Assembly (NCBI RefSeq): GCF_027594865.1 | Contig: NZ_CP089391.1 | Coordinates: 4,680,501-4,744,500 of the forward strand | DNA length: 64,000 nucleotides | Direction of reading: 5' to 3' | DNA from: Bradyrhizobium xenonodulans | Lineage (GTDB): Bacteria; Pseudomonadota; Alphaproteobacteria; Rhizobiales; Xanthobacteraceae | Shown: positions 16,753 through 25,560 of the stretch, one piece after another | Layout: each line of letters starts with the position of its first letter | Position numbering within the stretch: position 1 is the stretch's first letter | The notes under the pieces: generated by a model | Databases searched by the model: none | The model's input: only the letters and a program-made list of their open reading frames with translations | What the model was told of the DNA's origin: nothing | Position numbers and translations under genes: made by a program

Positions 16753-17598
16753 TCAATTACAGGGCTTGCTGTCCTTGACGTCGAATTTGCCCATCGCGCC
16801 CGAGATCACAAAATCGTTGTAATCGAGCACGAGCTGGCGCGAGACGCCGTTCTCGTAGAGCTCGAAGGCCATCGCGTAGACCGGCGTCTGCTCGCCTTCC
16901 TTCTGCTGGGCGTCGCGGTCGAAATAGCTGACGGTGACGGGCCAGCGCTTGAGCGATTTCATGTGCTCGTCAGAGGTCGTCGGGTCGGACGCGGTGGTGC
17001 GCTCGGCGGAGACCGGCTGGCCGATCACGGTCAGCGTGTTGTAGACCTTCTGGCCGTCGTCGGAGCCGTCATAGACCGAGAGCTCCAGCAACGACTTGCC
17101 GTCCCTGGCGGCCGCGATGATGCGCTGGATCTGCTCGGTCGGAAACACGATCTTGCCGTCGAGCGTAAAACTCTTCGGCGCCGGCAGCTTCAGCTTGACG
17201 TTGATGTGGTCGCCGTCGCGTTCGGCCGAACCATCGACCCGGCCGGCGTCGGCCTCGTTCATCCGCGTCTCGATCTTGAAGCGGTAGCTTTTGCCCGCAG
17301 CATCTTCCCAGGAATTGGAGCGGAGGTCGCTCAGCGTGACCTTGCCCTCGCCGCTGTCGAGCTCCGAGACCTGGCGGAATTCGGAGGTGTAACCCTCGCA
17401 CGAGCTTCCGGTGAAATTGTAGAGGATGCGGCCCCGCGCGTTGTTGACCGAGTTGGAGCGCGATTTGACGAGGCTCAGATCATAGAGCGCCTGATGCGCG
17501 AGGAACGGGCCGCTGGCGGCCTCTGCCCTTGCGCCCGGACCGAAAGCAGCCGCTGCGAGCGCCATCACACCGAGCGAAGTCCGGAAAAGGTGCACCAT
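16753..17598 (-). CDS. eipB: EipB-like periplasmic envelope integrity protein (DUF1849)
   Basis: The 281-residue protein has a Sec signal (MVHLFRTSLGVMALAAAAFG, cleavage after ARA near 25) followed by HQALYDLSLVKSRS, the start of the DUF1849 beta-barrel. There are only two Cys, at 67 (GSSCEGY) and 280 (next to last), matching the disulfide pair described for Brucella EipB. EipB is a conserved periplasmic protein needed for envelope integrity. The gene is monocistronic and divergent from the RidA gene at 17845. Confidence 0.9.
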   Translation of the reverse strand: MVHLFRTSLGVMALAAAAFGPGARAEAASGPFLAHQALYDLSLVKSRSNSVNNARGRILYNFTGSSCEGYTSEFRQVSELDSGEGKVTLSDLRSNSWEDAAGKSYRFKIETRMNEADAGRVDGSAERDGDHINVKLKLPAPKSFTLDGKIVFPTEQIQRIIAAARDGKSLLELSVYDGSDDGQKVYNTLTVIGQPVSAERTTASDPTTSDEHMKSLKRWPVTVSYFDRDAQQKEGEQTPVYAMAFELYENGVSRQLVLDYNDFVISGAMGKFDVKDSKPCN

Positions 17599-17844
17599 GT
17601 CTCATCCTTGGGAGCGCACTTTGGAAGCGCAGATTCGACAGTTTAGTGACCGTTCCATTGCGTCGCAACTGAGGCCGTTTCACGTAAATTTGCGGCCTCC
17701 GCGTTGAACCTGCTGCTCTGCCACAAGAAAATGCAGCCCTCGCCGGTTGCTTGCATGTGGCGGCACGATGGGCGAAACAGGGCCCGCCCGGGTCCCCAAC
17801 GGAAACACCCCGGGCGGATGATTTTTTGGACAACGAGGTCGAAC

Positions 17845-18312
17845 ATGGCGGGCACGGTCGAGCAGAAACTGGCGGAACAGGGCATCAAGCTGCACGAGGC
17901 CCCCACTCCGGTGGCCAATTACGTGCCGTTCGTGCGCACCGGTAATCTGCTGTTCGTCTCCGGCCAGGTCTGCTTCGACCCCGCGGGCAAGCTGATCGCC
18001 AAGGGCAAGCTCGGCGCCGGCGTCTCGATCGAGGACGGCGCGGCCGCCGCGCGTGGCTGCGCCGTGAACCTGCTGGCCCAGGTCAAGGCGGCGCTCGGCG
18101 ACCTCGACAAGGTCGTGCGCGTGGTGCGCCTCGGCGGCTTCATCAACTCGGCGCCCGACTTCCTGGACGGGCCGAAGGTGCTCAACGGCGCCTCCGATCT
18201 GATGGTTGCCGCCTTCGGCGACAAGGGCCGCCATGCCCGCACCACGGTCGGCGTCGCCTCGCTGCCCGCAGATGCCGCGGTCGAGGTCGACGGCGTGTTC
18301 GAGGTCGCCTGA
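17845..18312 (+). CDS. RidA family protein (second paralog)
   Basis: This 155-residue protein is of the YjgF-like group with an N-terminal extension, starting MAGTVEQKLAEQGIKLHEAP. GNLLFVSGQVCFDPAGKLIA and RTTVGVASLPADAAVEVDGV are the family's hallmark strands. GAGG lies 7-10 bases before the ATG; the frame is open 47 codons further upstream but lacks similarity to the family. It begins a same-strand run with GDPD (5-base gap), a FemAB-like acetyltransferase and a HIT protein. It is distinct from the paralog at 16155. Confidence 0.9.
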   Translation: MAGTVEQKLAEQGIKLHEAPTPVANYVPFVRTGNLLFVSGQVCFDPAGKLIAKGKLGAGVSIEDGAAAARGCAVNLLAQVKAALGDLDKVVRVVRLGGFINSAPDFLDGPKVLNGASDLMVAAFGDKGRHARTTVGVASLPADAAVEVDGVFEVA

Positions 18313-18317
18313 CGCGC

Positions 18318-19064
18318 ATGCGCGCTCCAGATTGGCTGACAGCCCGGCCGGTCGCCCATCGCGGCCTGCATGACATTTCCCGTGGTATCGTCGAGAACAT
18401 GCCGGGCGCGGTGCAGGCTGCGATCGCAGGCAATTTCGCAATCGAGGTCGACATCCAGCTCTCCGCCGACGGCGAGGCGATGGTGCATCACGACCACGCG
18501 CTCGGCCGCCTCACCGAGGCCACCGGCGAGGTGGTCTCGAAGACCGCAGCCGAGCTGAAAGCGGTCACGTTCAAGGACACGGCCGAGCGGATGATGTCGC
18601 TGTCCGACCTCTGCACCATGGTCGCCGGCCGCGTCCCGCTGGTGATCGAAGTGAAGAGCCATTTTGGCGACGACCGCAAGCTGGTGAAGCGGATGGCCGA
18701 GGTGCTGGCGTCCTATGACGGCCCCGCCGTCGGCATGTCCTTCGATCCCGACCAGGTGCTGGCGCTACGCGAGCTGCTGCCAAACCGCCCGCGCGGCATC
18801 GTCGCGCAGCGGACCTATGAGGACGAATACTGGGCCAAGCTCACCCAGGAGCAGCGCGACAGCATGCTGTATCTGCGCCACGGCTTTCAGACCCAGCCGC
18901 ACTTCGTCGCCTTCAAGGTCGACCACCTCCCGGCCCCCGCCCCCTGGATCGCCCGCAACGTCTTCGGCTGCGCCCTGCTCGGCTGGACGGTGCGCACGCC
19001 CGAGCAGCGAACGCGGGTCGGGCAATATGCTGACCAGATGATTTTCGAGGGGTTCGTGCCGTAG
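18318..19064 (+). CDS. Glycerophosphodiester phosphodiesterase
   Basis: The 248-residue protein has the GDPD TIM-barrel signature: PVAHRGLHDISRGIVENMPG (HR...EN catalytic region), AIEVDIQLSADGEAMVHHDH (E-x-D metal ligands and catalytic His), and VIEVKSH. It hydrolyses glycerophosphodiesters such as glycerophosphocholine to glycerol-3-phosphate and an alcohol. There is no signal peptide, so it is cytoplasmic (UgpQ-like). It lies 5 bases after the RidA gene, so co-transcription is likely. Confidence 0.92.
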   Translation: MRAPDWLTARPVAHRGLHDISRGIVENMPGAVQAAIAGNFAIEVDIQLSADGEAMVHHDHALGRLTEATGEVVSKTAAELKAVTFKDTAERMMSLSDLCTMVAGRVPLVIEVKSHFGDDRKLVKRMAEVLASYDGPAVGMSFDPDQVLALRELLPNRPRGIVAQRTYEDEYWAKLTQEQRDSMLYLRHGFQTQPHFVAFKVDHLPAPAPWIARNVFGCALLGWTVRTPEQRTRVGQYADQMIFEGFVP

Positions 19065-19121
19065 GGCTTGATGGTTCCCCGCCTCTTGAAGTCGCTGCTG
19101 CAATGCACGATCTTGGGCACG

Positions 19122-20378
19122 ATGGCATCATCTGAAATCACGCTCGAGGCGGTCCCCTCCATTGGCGAGGTGTCCGCCGAGGATTGGGACGCCTGCGCCA
19201 ATCCCGGCAACGCCTTTAACGACAAGGCTTGCAGCGGGCATGGCGCGGGAACCTCATCCGCCCTCCAAGGCGATTCCCTCGGTCTCTTAAAACCCGCTTA
19301 TAACCCGTTCGTTTCCCATGCATTTCTCTCCGCCGTTGAGAAATCGGGTTCGGCAACGATCCGCACGGGCTGGGGGCCGCGGCATCTCGTGGCGAAGCTC
19401 GACGGCCGCGTCGCCGGCGTCGTGCCCTGCTATCTGAAATCGCACTCCCAGGGCGAATACGTCTTCGACCGCGGCTGGGCGGATGCCTATGAGCGCGCCG
19501 GCGGACGGTACTATCCGAAGCTGCAGGTCTCGGTTCCCTTCACGCCGGCGACGGGGCCGCGGCTGTTGGTCCGCGACGGCGTCGACCGCGAGCGCATCAC
19601 GGACGCCCTGGCGAGCGGACTGGTGGCGCTGTGCGGCGTCAGCAAGGCTTCATCGGTCCACGTCACCTTCGCGCGCGAGGCGGAATGGAAGCTGCTTGCC
19701 CAGCACGGCTTCCTCCAGCGCACCGACCAGCAGTTCCACTGGCGCAACGAGGGCTTTGCCAGCTTCGACGATTTCCTGGCCACGCTGAATTCGCGCCACC
19801 GCAAGTCGATCAAGCGCGAGCGGCGCGACGCGCTCGCCAATGGCATCACCATCCACTGGCTCACGGGCAAAGACCTCACCGAGGATGCCTGGGACGCGTT
19901 CTTCATGTTCTACATGGAGACCGGCTCACGCAAATGGGGCCGGCCCTATCTGACGCGAGAATTCTTCTCGCTGATCGGCGAGACCATGAGCGAGGATGTG
20001 CTGCTGGTGATGGCCCGCCGCAATGACCGCTGGATCGCAGGCGCAATCAACTTCATCGGCTCTGACACGCTGTTCGGCCGCAACTGGGGCGCAGTCGAGC
20101 ATCACCCGTTCCTGCATTTCGAGGTCTGCTACTATCAGGCGATCGATTTCGCCATCAAGCGCGGCCTCACCCATGTCGAGGCCGGTGCGCAGGGCGAGCA
20201 CAAGATCGCGCGCGGCTACCTGCCGCGCACAACGCACTCCGCCCACTTCATCGCCGACCCCGGCCTGCGCCGTGGCATCGACGATTACCTCAAGCGCGAG
20301 CGCGCCTATGTCGCGGAGGCCGGACGCGAGCTCGCCGAGCTCGGCCCGTTCCGCAAAGGCATCGACGAGGCGCCTTGA
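19122..20378 (+). CDS. FemAB/GNAT-like N-acyltransferase (PF04339 type)
   Basis: The 418-residue protein matches the 'peptidoglycan biosynthesis/recognition' family. It has YNPFVSHAFLSAVEKSGSA near the N-terminus, LNSRHRKSIKRERRDAL in the middle and THVEAGAQGEHKIARGYLPR near the C-terminus. The fold is a double GNAT as in FemX/FemAB. The predicted role is acyl or aminoacyl transfer, but the substrate is not established. ATG at 19122 is chosen because conserved sequence begins there; an ATG at 19068 is also open. It sits in a run between GDPD and HIT genes. Confidence 0.85.
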   Translation: MASSEITLEAVPSIGEVSAEDWDACANPGNAFNDKACSGHGAGTSSALQGDSLGLLKPAYNPFVSHAFLSAVEKSGSATIRTGWGPRHLVAKLDGRVAGVVPCYLKSHSQGEYVFDRGWADAYERAGGRYYPKLQVSVPFTPATGPRLLVRDGVDRERITDALASGLVALCGVSKASSVHVTFAREAEWKLLAQHGFLQRTDQQFHWRNEGFASFDDFLATLNSRHRKSIKRERRDALANGITIHWLTGKDLTEDAWDAFFMFYMETGSRKWGRPYLTREFFSLIGETMSEDVLLVMARRNDRWIAGAINFIGSDTLFGRNWGAVEHHPFLHFEVCYYQAIDFAIKRGLTHVEAGAQGEHKIARGYLPRTTHSAHFIADPGLRRGIDDYLKRERAYVAEAGRELAELGPFRKGIDEAP

Positions 20379-20455
20379 CGGTTTACCGTCGCTTGGTGAG
20401 AGTAAGCGCGAAATTCTAAGCGCAAAGTCCTTGCAAGTTCTTGGGAGCTGCCGCC

Positions 20456-20884
20456 ATGACCGTCTACGACACCAACAACATCTTCGCAAAGATCCTGCGC
20501 GGCGAGTTTTCCTGCCACAAGGTCTATGAAGATGAACACGTCTTCGCCTTCCTCGACATCATGCCGCGCGTGCCCGGGCACACGCTGGTGATCCCGAAGG
20601 CCCCTGCCCGCAACATTCTCGACATCAAACCCGACGACTATGCCCATGTCGCCCGCGGCGCGCACAAGATCGCGGCGGCCGCGATGAAGGCGTTCGAGGC
20701 CGACGGCATCACCGTGCAGCAGTTCAACGAGCCCGCCGGCGGACAAGTGGTGTTTCATCTCCACATGCACGTGATGCCGCGCCACGACGGCGTCGCCATG
20801 CTGCCACCCGCCAGCCGCAAGGAAGATGTCAAGGTGCTCGAAGAGAACGCGGCCAAGCTGATCGCGGCGCTGAAGGCGGGCTAG
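20456..20884 (+). CDS. HIT family nucleotide hydrolase/transferase
   Basis: The 142-residue protein has the histidine triad HLHMHVMPR at residues 101-109 (H101, H103, H105) and FLDIMPRVPGHTLVIPK, typical of the Hint branch. These enzymes cleave purine nucleoside phosphoramidates or related AMP conjugates. GGGAG lies 8-13 bases before the ATG. It is the last gene of the 17845-20884 run and is followed by a REP palindrome that may mark the transcript end. Confidence 0.93.
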   Translation: MTVYDTNNIFAKILRGEFSCHKVYEDEHVFAFLDIMPRVPGHTLVIPKAPARNILDIKPDDYAHVARGAHKIAAAAMKAFEADGITVQQFNEPAGGQVVFHLHMHVMPRHDGVAMLPPASRKEDVKVLEENAAKLIAALKAG

Positions 20885-20895
20885 ATCTCTCGTCT

Positions 20896-21015
20896 CGTCA
20901 TTGCGAGCCACTTGTCCGCCGAAGCTCAGAGCGTGAAGGCGGAAGCGAAGCAATCCATACTGCATCCGCACTGGAAGTCTGGATTGCTTCCTCGCAAGAG
21001 CTCCTCGCAATGACG
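20896..21015. repeat. REP palindrome, type B (copy 1)
   Basis: CGTCATTGCGAG at 20896 and CTCGCAATGACG ending at 21015 are exact inverse arms. Inside are GAAGCAATCCA and TGGATTGCTTC. The central loop is longer than in the copies at 46934 and 52701. It lies between the HIT gene and the convergent trmO gene. Confidence 0.9.
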
Positions 21016-21035
21016 GAGTGGGAGCGGAGCGCTCC

Positions 21036-21527
21036 TCACTCGGTCTGGAAATCCCCTGCTTGCGGCGCGGCCAGCGGGGTGAACTCGCAGCGGTCGGGCT
21101 TGATGTCGATCAGCGGCGTGTGGTCGATACAATCGAGGCCGCGCACCAGAATCGCATTGCCCTCGATGCCGACCAGCTTGACGATCGAGGTGCCGATCGG
21201 ATTGGGCCGGACCGGCGAGCGCAGCGAAAACGTGCCGCGGGTTTTCTCGTTGTTCTTCGGGCTTTGCAGGATGATGTCGCGGCGCGACTTGTCGAGCCAG
21301 TAGAGCACTTCGAGATTGCTGTAGAAATCGACACCCTTGATGGCCGGGACGAACGGCTCGAATATCTCGAGCCGGCATATCGGGCCGTCTTGACGGCCCT
21401 GCCGCGGGGTCTCCAGCCGCGACGACCAGGGGGTGCGGATGCGGCCGATGAAAACGAGGCCTGCGTCCTCTGCGGGCGGCAGCTCGATGGCGACCTCGCC
21501 CTCGCGGAGCTCCTGTTCGCGAACCAT
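21036..21527 (-). CDS. TrmO-type tRNA (N6-threonylcarbamoyladenosine) methyltransferase
   Basis: The 163-residue protein of the TsaA/TrmO (UPF0066) family contains FIGRIRTPWSS, GRQDGPICRLEIFEPF, YWLDKS, RGTFSLRSPVRPNPIGTSIV and IDHTPLIDIKPD, the family's defining blocks. E. coli TrmO methylates N6 of t6A37 in a subset of tRNAs using SAM. This homolog lacks the C-terminal extension of the E. coli protein, as is usual for alphaproteobacteria, so tRNA specificity may differ. It lies close to azlD on the same strand. Confidence 0.88.
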   Translation of the reverse strand: MVREQELREGEVAIELPPAEDAGLVFIGRIRTPWSSRLETPRQGRQDGPICRLEIFEPFVPAIKGVDFYSNLEVLYWLDKSRRDIILQSPKNNEKTRGTFSLRSPVRPNPIGTSIVKLVGIEGNAILVRGLDCIDHTPLIDIKPDRCEFTPLAAPQAGDFQTE

Positions 21528-21557
21528 ATTTCCTGTTCCTTGCTGTTCGCGAGCCTT

Positions 21558-21908
21558 TTAGCCCAACCACCACGTGCCGGCCAGCATGAAGACCTCACCG
21601 ATCACCACGCCCGCAAAAATCGAGCGGCGGGTCAGCAGGAAGACGACGAGGCCGGCGCCGACCGCGCCGTAGCGCAAGACATCGGGCACGCTTGCCAACG
21701 CCCCCGGCGGCTCGACCACGATCTGGGCGATGACGCCGGCCAGGATCGCGGTGGCGACCGCCCGCACCCAGACCAACAGCTCCGAGCCCTCGTCGATACC
21801 GCCGCCGAACCACAGGCCCAGCATGCGCCATATCTGGTTCGGAACGACGCCGGCGACGAACAGCACCGCCAGCGCGTGCCAGTCGCCGATCGCTTGTGCA
21901 AAGCTCAT
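21558..21908 (-). CDS. azlD: AzlD family branched-chain amino acid export subunit
   Basis: A 116-residue protein with four hydrophobic segments (LAVLFVAGVVPNQIWRMLGL, WVRAVATAILAGVIAQIVV and two more at the C-terminus), the normal AzlD size. AzlC-AzlD pairs export branched-chain amino acids or their analogues. The start ATG at 21908 overlaps the azlC stop by four bases (ATGA), so the pair is translationally coupled. The gene is the distal member of the operon. Confidence 0.88.
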   Translation of the reverse strand: MSFAQAIGDWHALAVLFVAGVVPNQIWRMLGLWFGGGIDEGSELLVWVRAVATAILAGVIAQIVVEPPGALASVPDVLRYGAVGAGLVVFLLTRRSIFAGVVIGEVFMLAGTWWLG

Positions 21909-22645
21909 GCGCGCACCTCCCGCCACCAATGCACGCCATAGGCGATCGTACCCGCCAGGACGCCGCTGACGAGGATGTCGAGGCCCGAGTTCATCTTCGC
22001 CGCCAGCGGGTAGAGCAAAATCCCGAGCACGAGCGCGATGACATCGGCGACCTCGCGGCTGTTGCGCGCGGTCGAGAACAGGAACGATAGCGGGGTCAAC
22101 AGCAGGATCGCGGCTCCAAGCGTCTGCGTAAGATTAGCGGCGAGGAAATAGCCCACCGTGTTGGCGGTGAGGCACACCGAGACGAGGCCAACGCCGAGGC
22201 CGTGGACGAAGGCGATGCGACGCTCGCGCGGCACCTGCGGCAGGAAACGATGGCATTCGACCCAGAGCGTCACCGCGGTGAGATGCGCGGCAAAAACCAG
22301 CTCGCGCCGCCTGGTCGTCGGCGTACGCATCAACGGCAGCACAGACACCACCATCGGAAACAGGCGGATGGCGCTGACGGTCACCGCGATCGCCGACTGG
22401 ATGACGGTGGCACCTGAGCCGAGCGTCGTGATCAGGATGATCTGCGCCGGCCCTGCCCAGACGAACAGTGTCGAGCAAAGCGCCCAGAGCAGGCTGAAAT
22501 GGGTGTCGTGGGCGAGCGCGCCGATGCCGAGATAGGTCACGAACAACACGATGGTGAGGATCGTCTGCGTGATCGAGCGCAGCCCCCACGCAAAGGCGCG
22601 CCAGGGACTTTGCCATTCAGGTGAATCGAGCGGAGGAAGCGCCAC
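21905..22645 (-). CDS. azlC: AzlC family branched-chain amino acid transporter, large subunit
   Basis: The 246-residue membrane protein has the AzlC core: FVTYLGIGALAHDTHFSLLW, WAGPAQIILITTLGSGA (the conserved F/W-AGP-Q-ii motif) and AIRLFPMVVSVLPLMR. It forms an exporter with AzlD, encoded immediately downstream with a 4-base overlap. In Bacillus this system exports leucine analogues. The exact substrate here is not known. Confidence 0.9.
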   Translation of the reverse strand: MALPPLDSPEWQSPWRAFAWGLRSITQTILTIVLFVTYLGIGALAHDTHFSLLWALCSTLFVWAGPAQIILITTLGSGATVIQSAIAVTVSAIRLFPMVVSVLPLMRTPTTRRRELVFAAHLTAVTLWVECHRFLPQVPRERRIAFVHGLGVGLVSVCLTANTVGYFLAANLTQTLGAAILLLTPLSFLFSTARNSREVADVIALVLGILLYPLAAKMNSGLDILVSGVLAGTIAYGVHWWREVRA

Positions 22646-22750
22646 GGGAGTCTTGGCCGGTGAGGAATCGTGCCTGCATAACGGGCAATGCCACGCCTGA
22701 CGTCAAGGAAGCGCGCGGCGGGGCTGGCATGCGCGGGGGGACACAAGCTC

Positions 22751-23716
22751 CTACCCCCTCACACCCCGGTTCTTCAGCACGAAGCAGGCACCACCGGCCT
22801 TGCGGATGCGATTGCAGAGATCATCGGCTTCGCTGCGCGTGTCGGCGCCGATGCGCACCTGGTAGAACGCATGCGTGCCACGGCTGCGCAGTACCGAGCT
22901 CAGCAGGCTCGGATCGCGCTCGCCGATCACGGTGCTCAGCCGCGTGACCGCGCGCGAATACATCGCCAGCGCCCGGTTGCGGTCGAAGCCGGCGGCGAGC
23001 TGCACGCCCCAAATCTTTGCAGCCGCAAGCTCCACATGCTGCTCGAGCTCGGCGACGAAGGCATTTGGCGCGCGCTTCAGAAGCGCCATCAGATCGCGGC
23101 AGCTCGTCGGCGGCGCGCTCGGCGGCCCCTTGCCGGTCGCTCCGGTCTTGGCCCATGCGTCGACGCTCGTGCCGGTGATCGCGAGAACGTAGTTGCGGGT
23201 CTGCTCCGGCATGCCCCCGGTGCCGGCAAGCCATTCCTGCACCCGGCGCGGCCCGGCATTGTAGGCCGCGGCAGCCAAGCCGAGATTGCCGAACTGGTTG
23301 CGCAGCTCGTTCAGAAACTCCGCCGACTTCGGCAGCGCCTGGACCGGGTTGAAGGGATTGAGCAGCCCGCGCTCGCTCGCGGTGCCCGGCATGAACTGCG
23401 CGATCCCCTGCGCGTGCTCGCCGCTGCGCGTCATGGGTCCCACCGCGTCAGCCTGGAAGCGGCTCTCCTGCCAGATCACGCGGGCGAAGAATTCGAGCGG
23501 CAGATTGGCATCGCGCGCGGCCGCCTCCACGATCAGGCAGATCGATTCCCGCGTGTCGCTCTCGCGCCCCGGCTCGGGGGATGGCGACGGCTTTGCGGGC
23601 GCTTCGGGGCCGAGCTGCGTGGGAGGAACCGGTGCATCCTCGGCCAGCGCCGACGTGCAGACGACCGCTGCCGCGAGCAACTGCCAGATCAGCTTCTGAG
23701 CCCCACCAAACCGCAT
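22751..23716 (-). CDS. Lytic transglycosylase (SLT domain) with SPOR-like C-terminus
   Basis: The 321-residue exported protein has a signal peptide (MRFGGAQKLIWQLLAAAVVC, cleavage near ALAE), a Pro-rich linker (30-50) and an SLT domain. The catalytic E84 lies in FARVIWQESRFQADAVG, followed by GIAQFMPGTA and AAYNAGPRRV. The C-terminal 45 residues (FYQVRIGADTRSEADDLCNR onward) resemble a SPOR-type peptidoglycan-binding fold. It cleaves peptidoglycan to 1,6-anhydro-muropeptides in the periplasm. It is monocistronic and divergent from the HAD gene. Confidence 0.9.
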   Translation of the reverse strand: MRFGGAQKLIWQLLAAAVVCTSALAEDAPVPPTQLGPEAPAKPSPSPEPGRESDTRESICLIVEAAARDANLPLEFFARVIWQESRFQADAVGPMTRSGEHAQGIAQFMPGTASERGLLNPFNPVQALPKSAEFLNELRNQFGNLGLAAAAYNAGPRRVQEWLAGTGGMPEQTRNYVLAITGTSVDAWAKTGATGKGPPSAPPTSCRDLMALLKRAPNAFVAELEQHVELAAAKIWGVQLAAGFDRNRALAMYSRAVTRLSTVIGERDPSLLSSVLRSRGTHAFYQVRIGADTRSEADDLCNRIRKAGGACFVLKNRGVRG

Positions 23717-23792
23717 TTTGCTCCAAGCCCTTGAACTCGGACCTTAAGGCAACTAGCAACGGCCGAAATAATCAACGCGGAGCCCGGCCAGA

Positions 23793-24431
23793 ATGCGGAC
23801 AATCTATTTTGATCTCGACGGCACACTCACCGATCCAAAGCCCGGGATCACCGGTTCGATCCAGTATGCCCTGAAAAAACTCGGCCAGCCGGTCCCGAGC
23901 CAGGACGAGCTGACCTGGTGCATCGGACCGCCGCTGCATGCCAGCCTGAAGAGGCTCGTGGGAACCGACGAACTCGCCGACCAGGCGCTGCTGCTCTACC
24001 GCGAGCGGTTTTCCGAGGTCGGCCTGTTCGAGAACACGGCCTATCAGGGCATCCACGACACGCTGGCCGCGTTGGCCGCGACCGGCGCGCGCATGTTCGT
24101 CGCGACCAGCAAGCCCGCGATCTATGCCACCCGCATCGTCGATCATTTCGGCCTGAAGCCGTATTTCGAGCGCGTGTTCGGCTCCGAGCTCGACGGCACG
24201 CGCGTCGACAAGCGCGACCTGCTGCGTTACGCGCTCGATGAAGCCAAGGTCGATCCTGCCAGCGCGATCATGATCGGCGACCGCAGCCATGACGTGGTCG
24301 GCGCCCGCACCAATGGCATGACCGCGATCGGCGTGCTCTACGGCTATGGCAGCGAGGCCGAGCTGAGGGATGCCGGCGCGCATCACATCTGCGTCGCGCA
24401 TCCCGAGCTGCTCGGCCATTGCGTGGTGTAG
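23793..24431 (+). CDS. HAD family phosphatase, phosphoglycolate phosphatase-like
   Basis: The 212-residue protein has HAD motif I FDLDGTLTDP (D7 nucleophile, D9), motif II VATSKP, motif III Lys and motif IV MIGDRSHDVVGA. A type C1 helical cap lies between (about 18-85). The size and the GSIQYALKKLG cap start resemble phosphoglycolate phosphatases and 5'-nucleotidases. The substrate is not fixed by sequence. It is followed directly by a large palindrome that could end both this and the convergent transcript. Confidence 0.88.
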   Translation: MRTIYFDLDGTLTDPKPGITGSIQYALKKLGQPVPSQDELTWCIGPPLHASLKRLVGTDELADQALLLYRERFSEVGLFENTAYQGIHDTLAALAATGARMFVATSKPAIYATRIVDHFGLKPYFERVFGSELDGTRVDKRDLLRYALDEAKVDPASAIMIGDRSHDVVGARTNGMTAIGVLYGYGSEAELRDAGAHHICVAHPELLGHCVV

Positions 24432-24479
24432 AGCATGATCCGGAAAAGTGTGCAGCGGTTTTCCGACAAGATCATGCTC
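24431..24479. repeat. Dispersed palindrome, type C (GAGCATGATC element)
   Basis: GAGCATGATC (24431-24440) pairs with GATCATGCTC (24470-24479), and the inner CGGAAAA (24441-24447) pairs with TTTTCCG (24459-24465). The first base is the last base of the HAD stop codon. It sits exactly between two convergent genes, so a role as a bidirectional transcription end is plausible. Confidence 0.85.
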
Positions 24480-24491
24480 AAGTAACAAGCA

Positions 24492-25532
24492 TCAGCCGCT
24501 GACTGTCTCGACCGCGGCCAGCATGCCGGTTTTGGGATGGCAGTTCAGGTATTCGAAGAACTGCTCGTCCGCGGCGGCCACCGTGACCTCGTGATAGAGC
24601 CGCAGCTTGGCTGACGGCCCGAGCGTCGAGAGATACTTCATCGCCGCGCCGAAGATCTTGACATGGGTCGGATGCGATTCCGCCCAGCGTTCCAGCGCGG
24701 CGAGACTCTTCCACCAGCTCTGGCCGTACGACTTTTCGCTGACGCTGCCGTCGGCCTGGAGCACCTGCATGTATCGGTTGGCGTAGCAGCCGATTGCAAG
24801 GCCGTCGTCGCGCAGAAACTCCATGCCCTCGCGCAGCACCGGCTCGACGTCGTCGAGATACAGCTTTCGTTCCGACGCCTCGGTATCGCTCCAGTCCTGA
24901 CCGGAGCGGATCAGGCAGAGATTGTCGTGCGCCTTCACCCGCAGTCGTGCGCCGTCGCGGATCAGCTCGGGATTGCCGCCCGGCGACATCGGATCGGTCT
25001 GCGACAGCGGAATGCGATCGCGCATGCCGCCCCAATAAGCGTGCTCCTGCACCTCGCCGCTGATGCCGTCGGCGATTGCGGCGACGCCCTCCGGCCGGTC
25101 GGGCGAGGAAAACAGCGTCTCGTGCCGCGCGACGGCGGGACGCAGCACCTCGATGAAGGTGCCGATGCCTTCGCGCTGCCGCCCGGTCCACACCTCGCGC
25201 ACCGATGCAAACCAGGCATCGAAGCGAGCGATGTCGTTCCAATAGGCCACCGAGACGATGTTCTCATAGCCGGCCTGGTCGACATATCGCGCGCGATCCC
25301 AATGCGAGGGCCCGCCTTCCCCAGCAAATCGCCCCGCGATTTCGGCGAGCGCTTCCGTCGCCGCCGCCGGCGCCGCGCCGCGATACTGCACGCCGAAATA
25401 GGCCATCACGATACGGCCCACCGCCGGCTTGTAGCGCGCCACGAAGGACGGATACGGCGGCTGGTAATCATCAGGCACGCGTTTGTGGCGCGTGCGCGCC
25501 GTTTCGAGATGAAGAGGAATTGCGGATTCCAT
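24492..25532 (-). CDS. Heme-containing aldoxime dehydratase
   Basis: The 346-residue protein resembles phenylacetaldoxime/alkylaldoxime dehydratases (OxdB/OxdA/OxdRE). It has YPSFVARYKPAVGRIVMAYF near the N-terminus, SGQDWSD (S215, matching the conserved active-site Ser), SHPTHVKIF (His287/His290, candidate proximal heme ligand) and LRLYHEV (His314, candidate distal catalytic His). These b-type heme enzymes dehydrate aldoximes to nitriles. It starts 28 bases downstream of a nitrilase gene on the same strand, giving the aldoxime-nitrile-acid pathway in one operon. Residue assignments come from remembered homologs and would need an alignment. Confidence 0.9.
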   Translation of the reverse strand: MESAIPLHLETARTRHKRVPDDYQPPYPSFVARYKPAVGRIVMAYFGVQYRGAAPAAATEALAEIAGRFAGEGGPSHWDRARYVDQAGYENIVSVAYWNDIARFDAWFASVREVWTGRQREGIGTFIEVLRPAVARHETLFSSPDRPEGVAAIADGISGEVQEHAYWGGMRDRIPLSQTDPMSPGGNPELIRDGARLRVKAHDNLCLIRSGQDWSDTEASERKLYLDDVEPVLREGMEFLRDDGLAIGCYANRYMQVLQADGSVSEKSYGQSWWKSLAALERWAESHPTHVKIFGAAMKYLSTLGPSAKLRLYHEVTVAAADEQFFEYLNCHPKTGMLAAVETVSG

Positions 25533-25560
25533 GATCAGGCCCTCCCCTTGCTGTCAGCGA

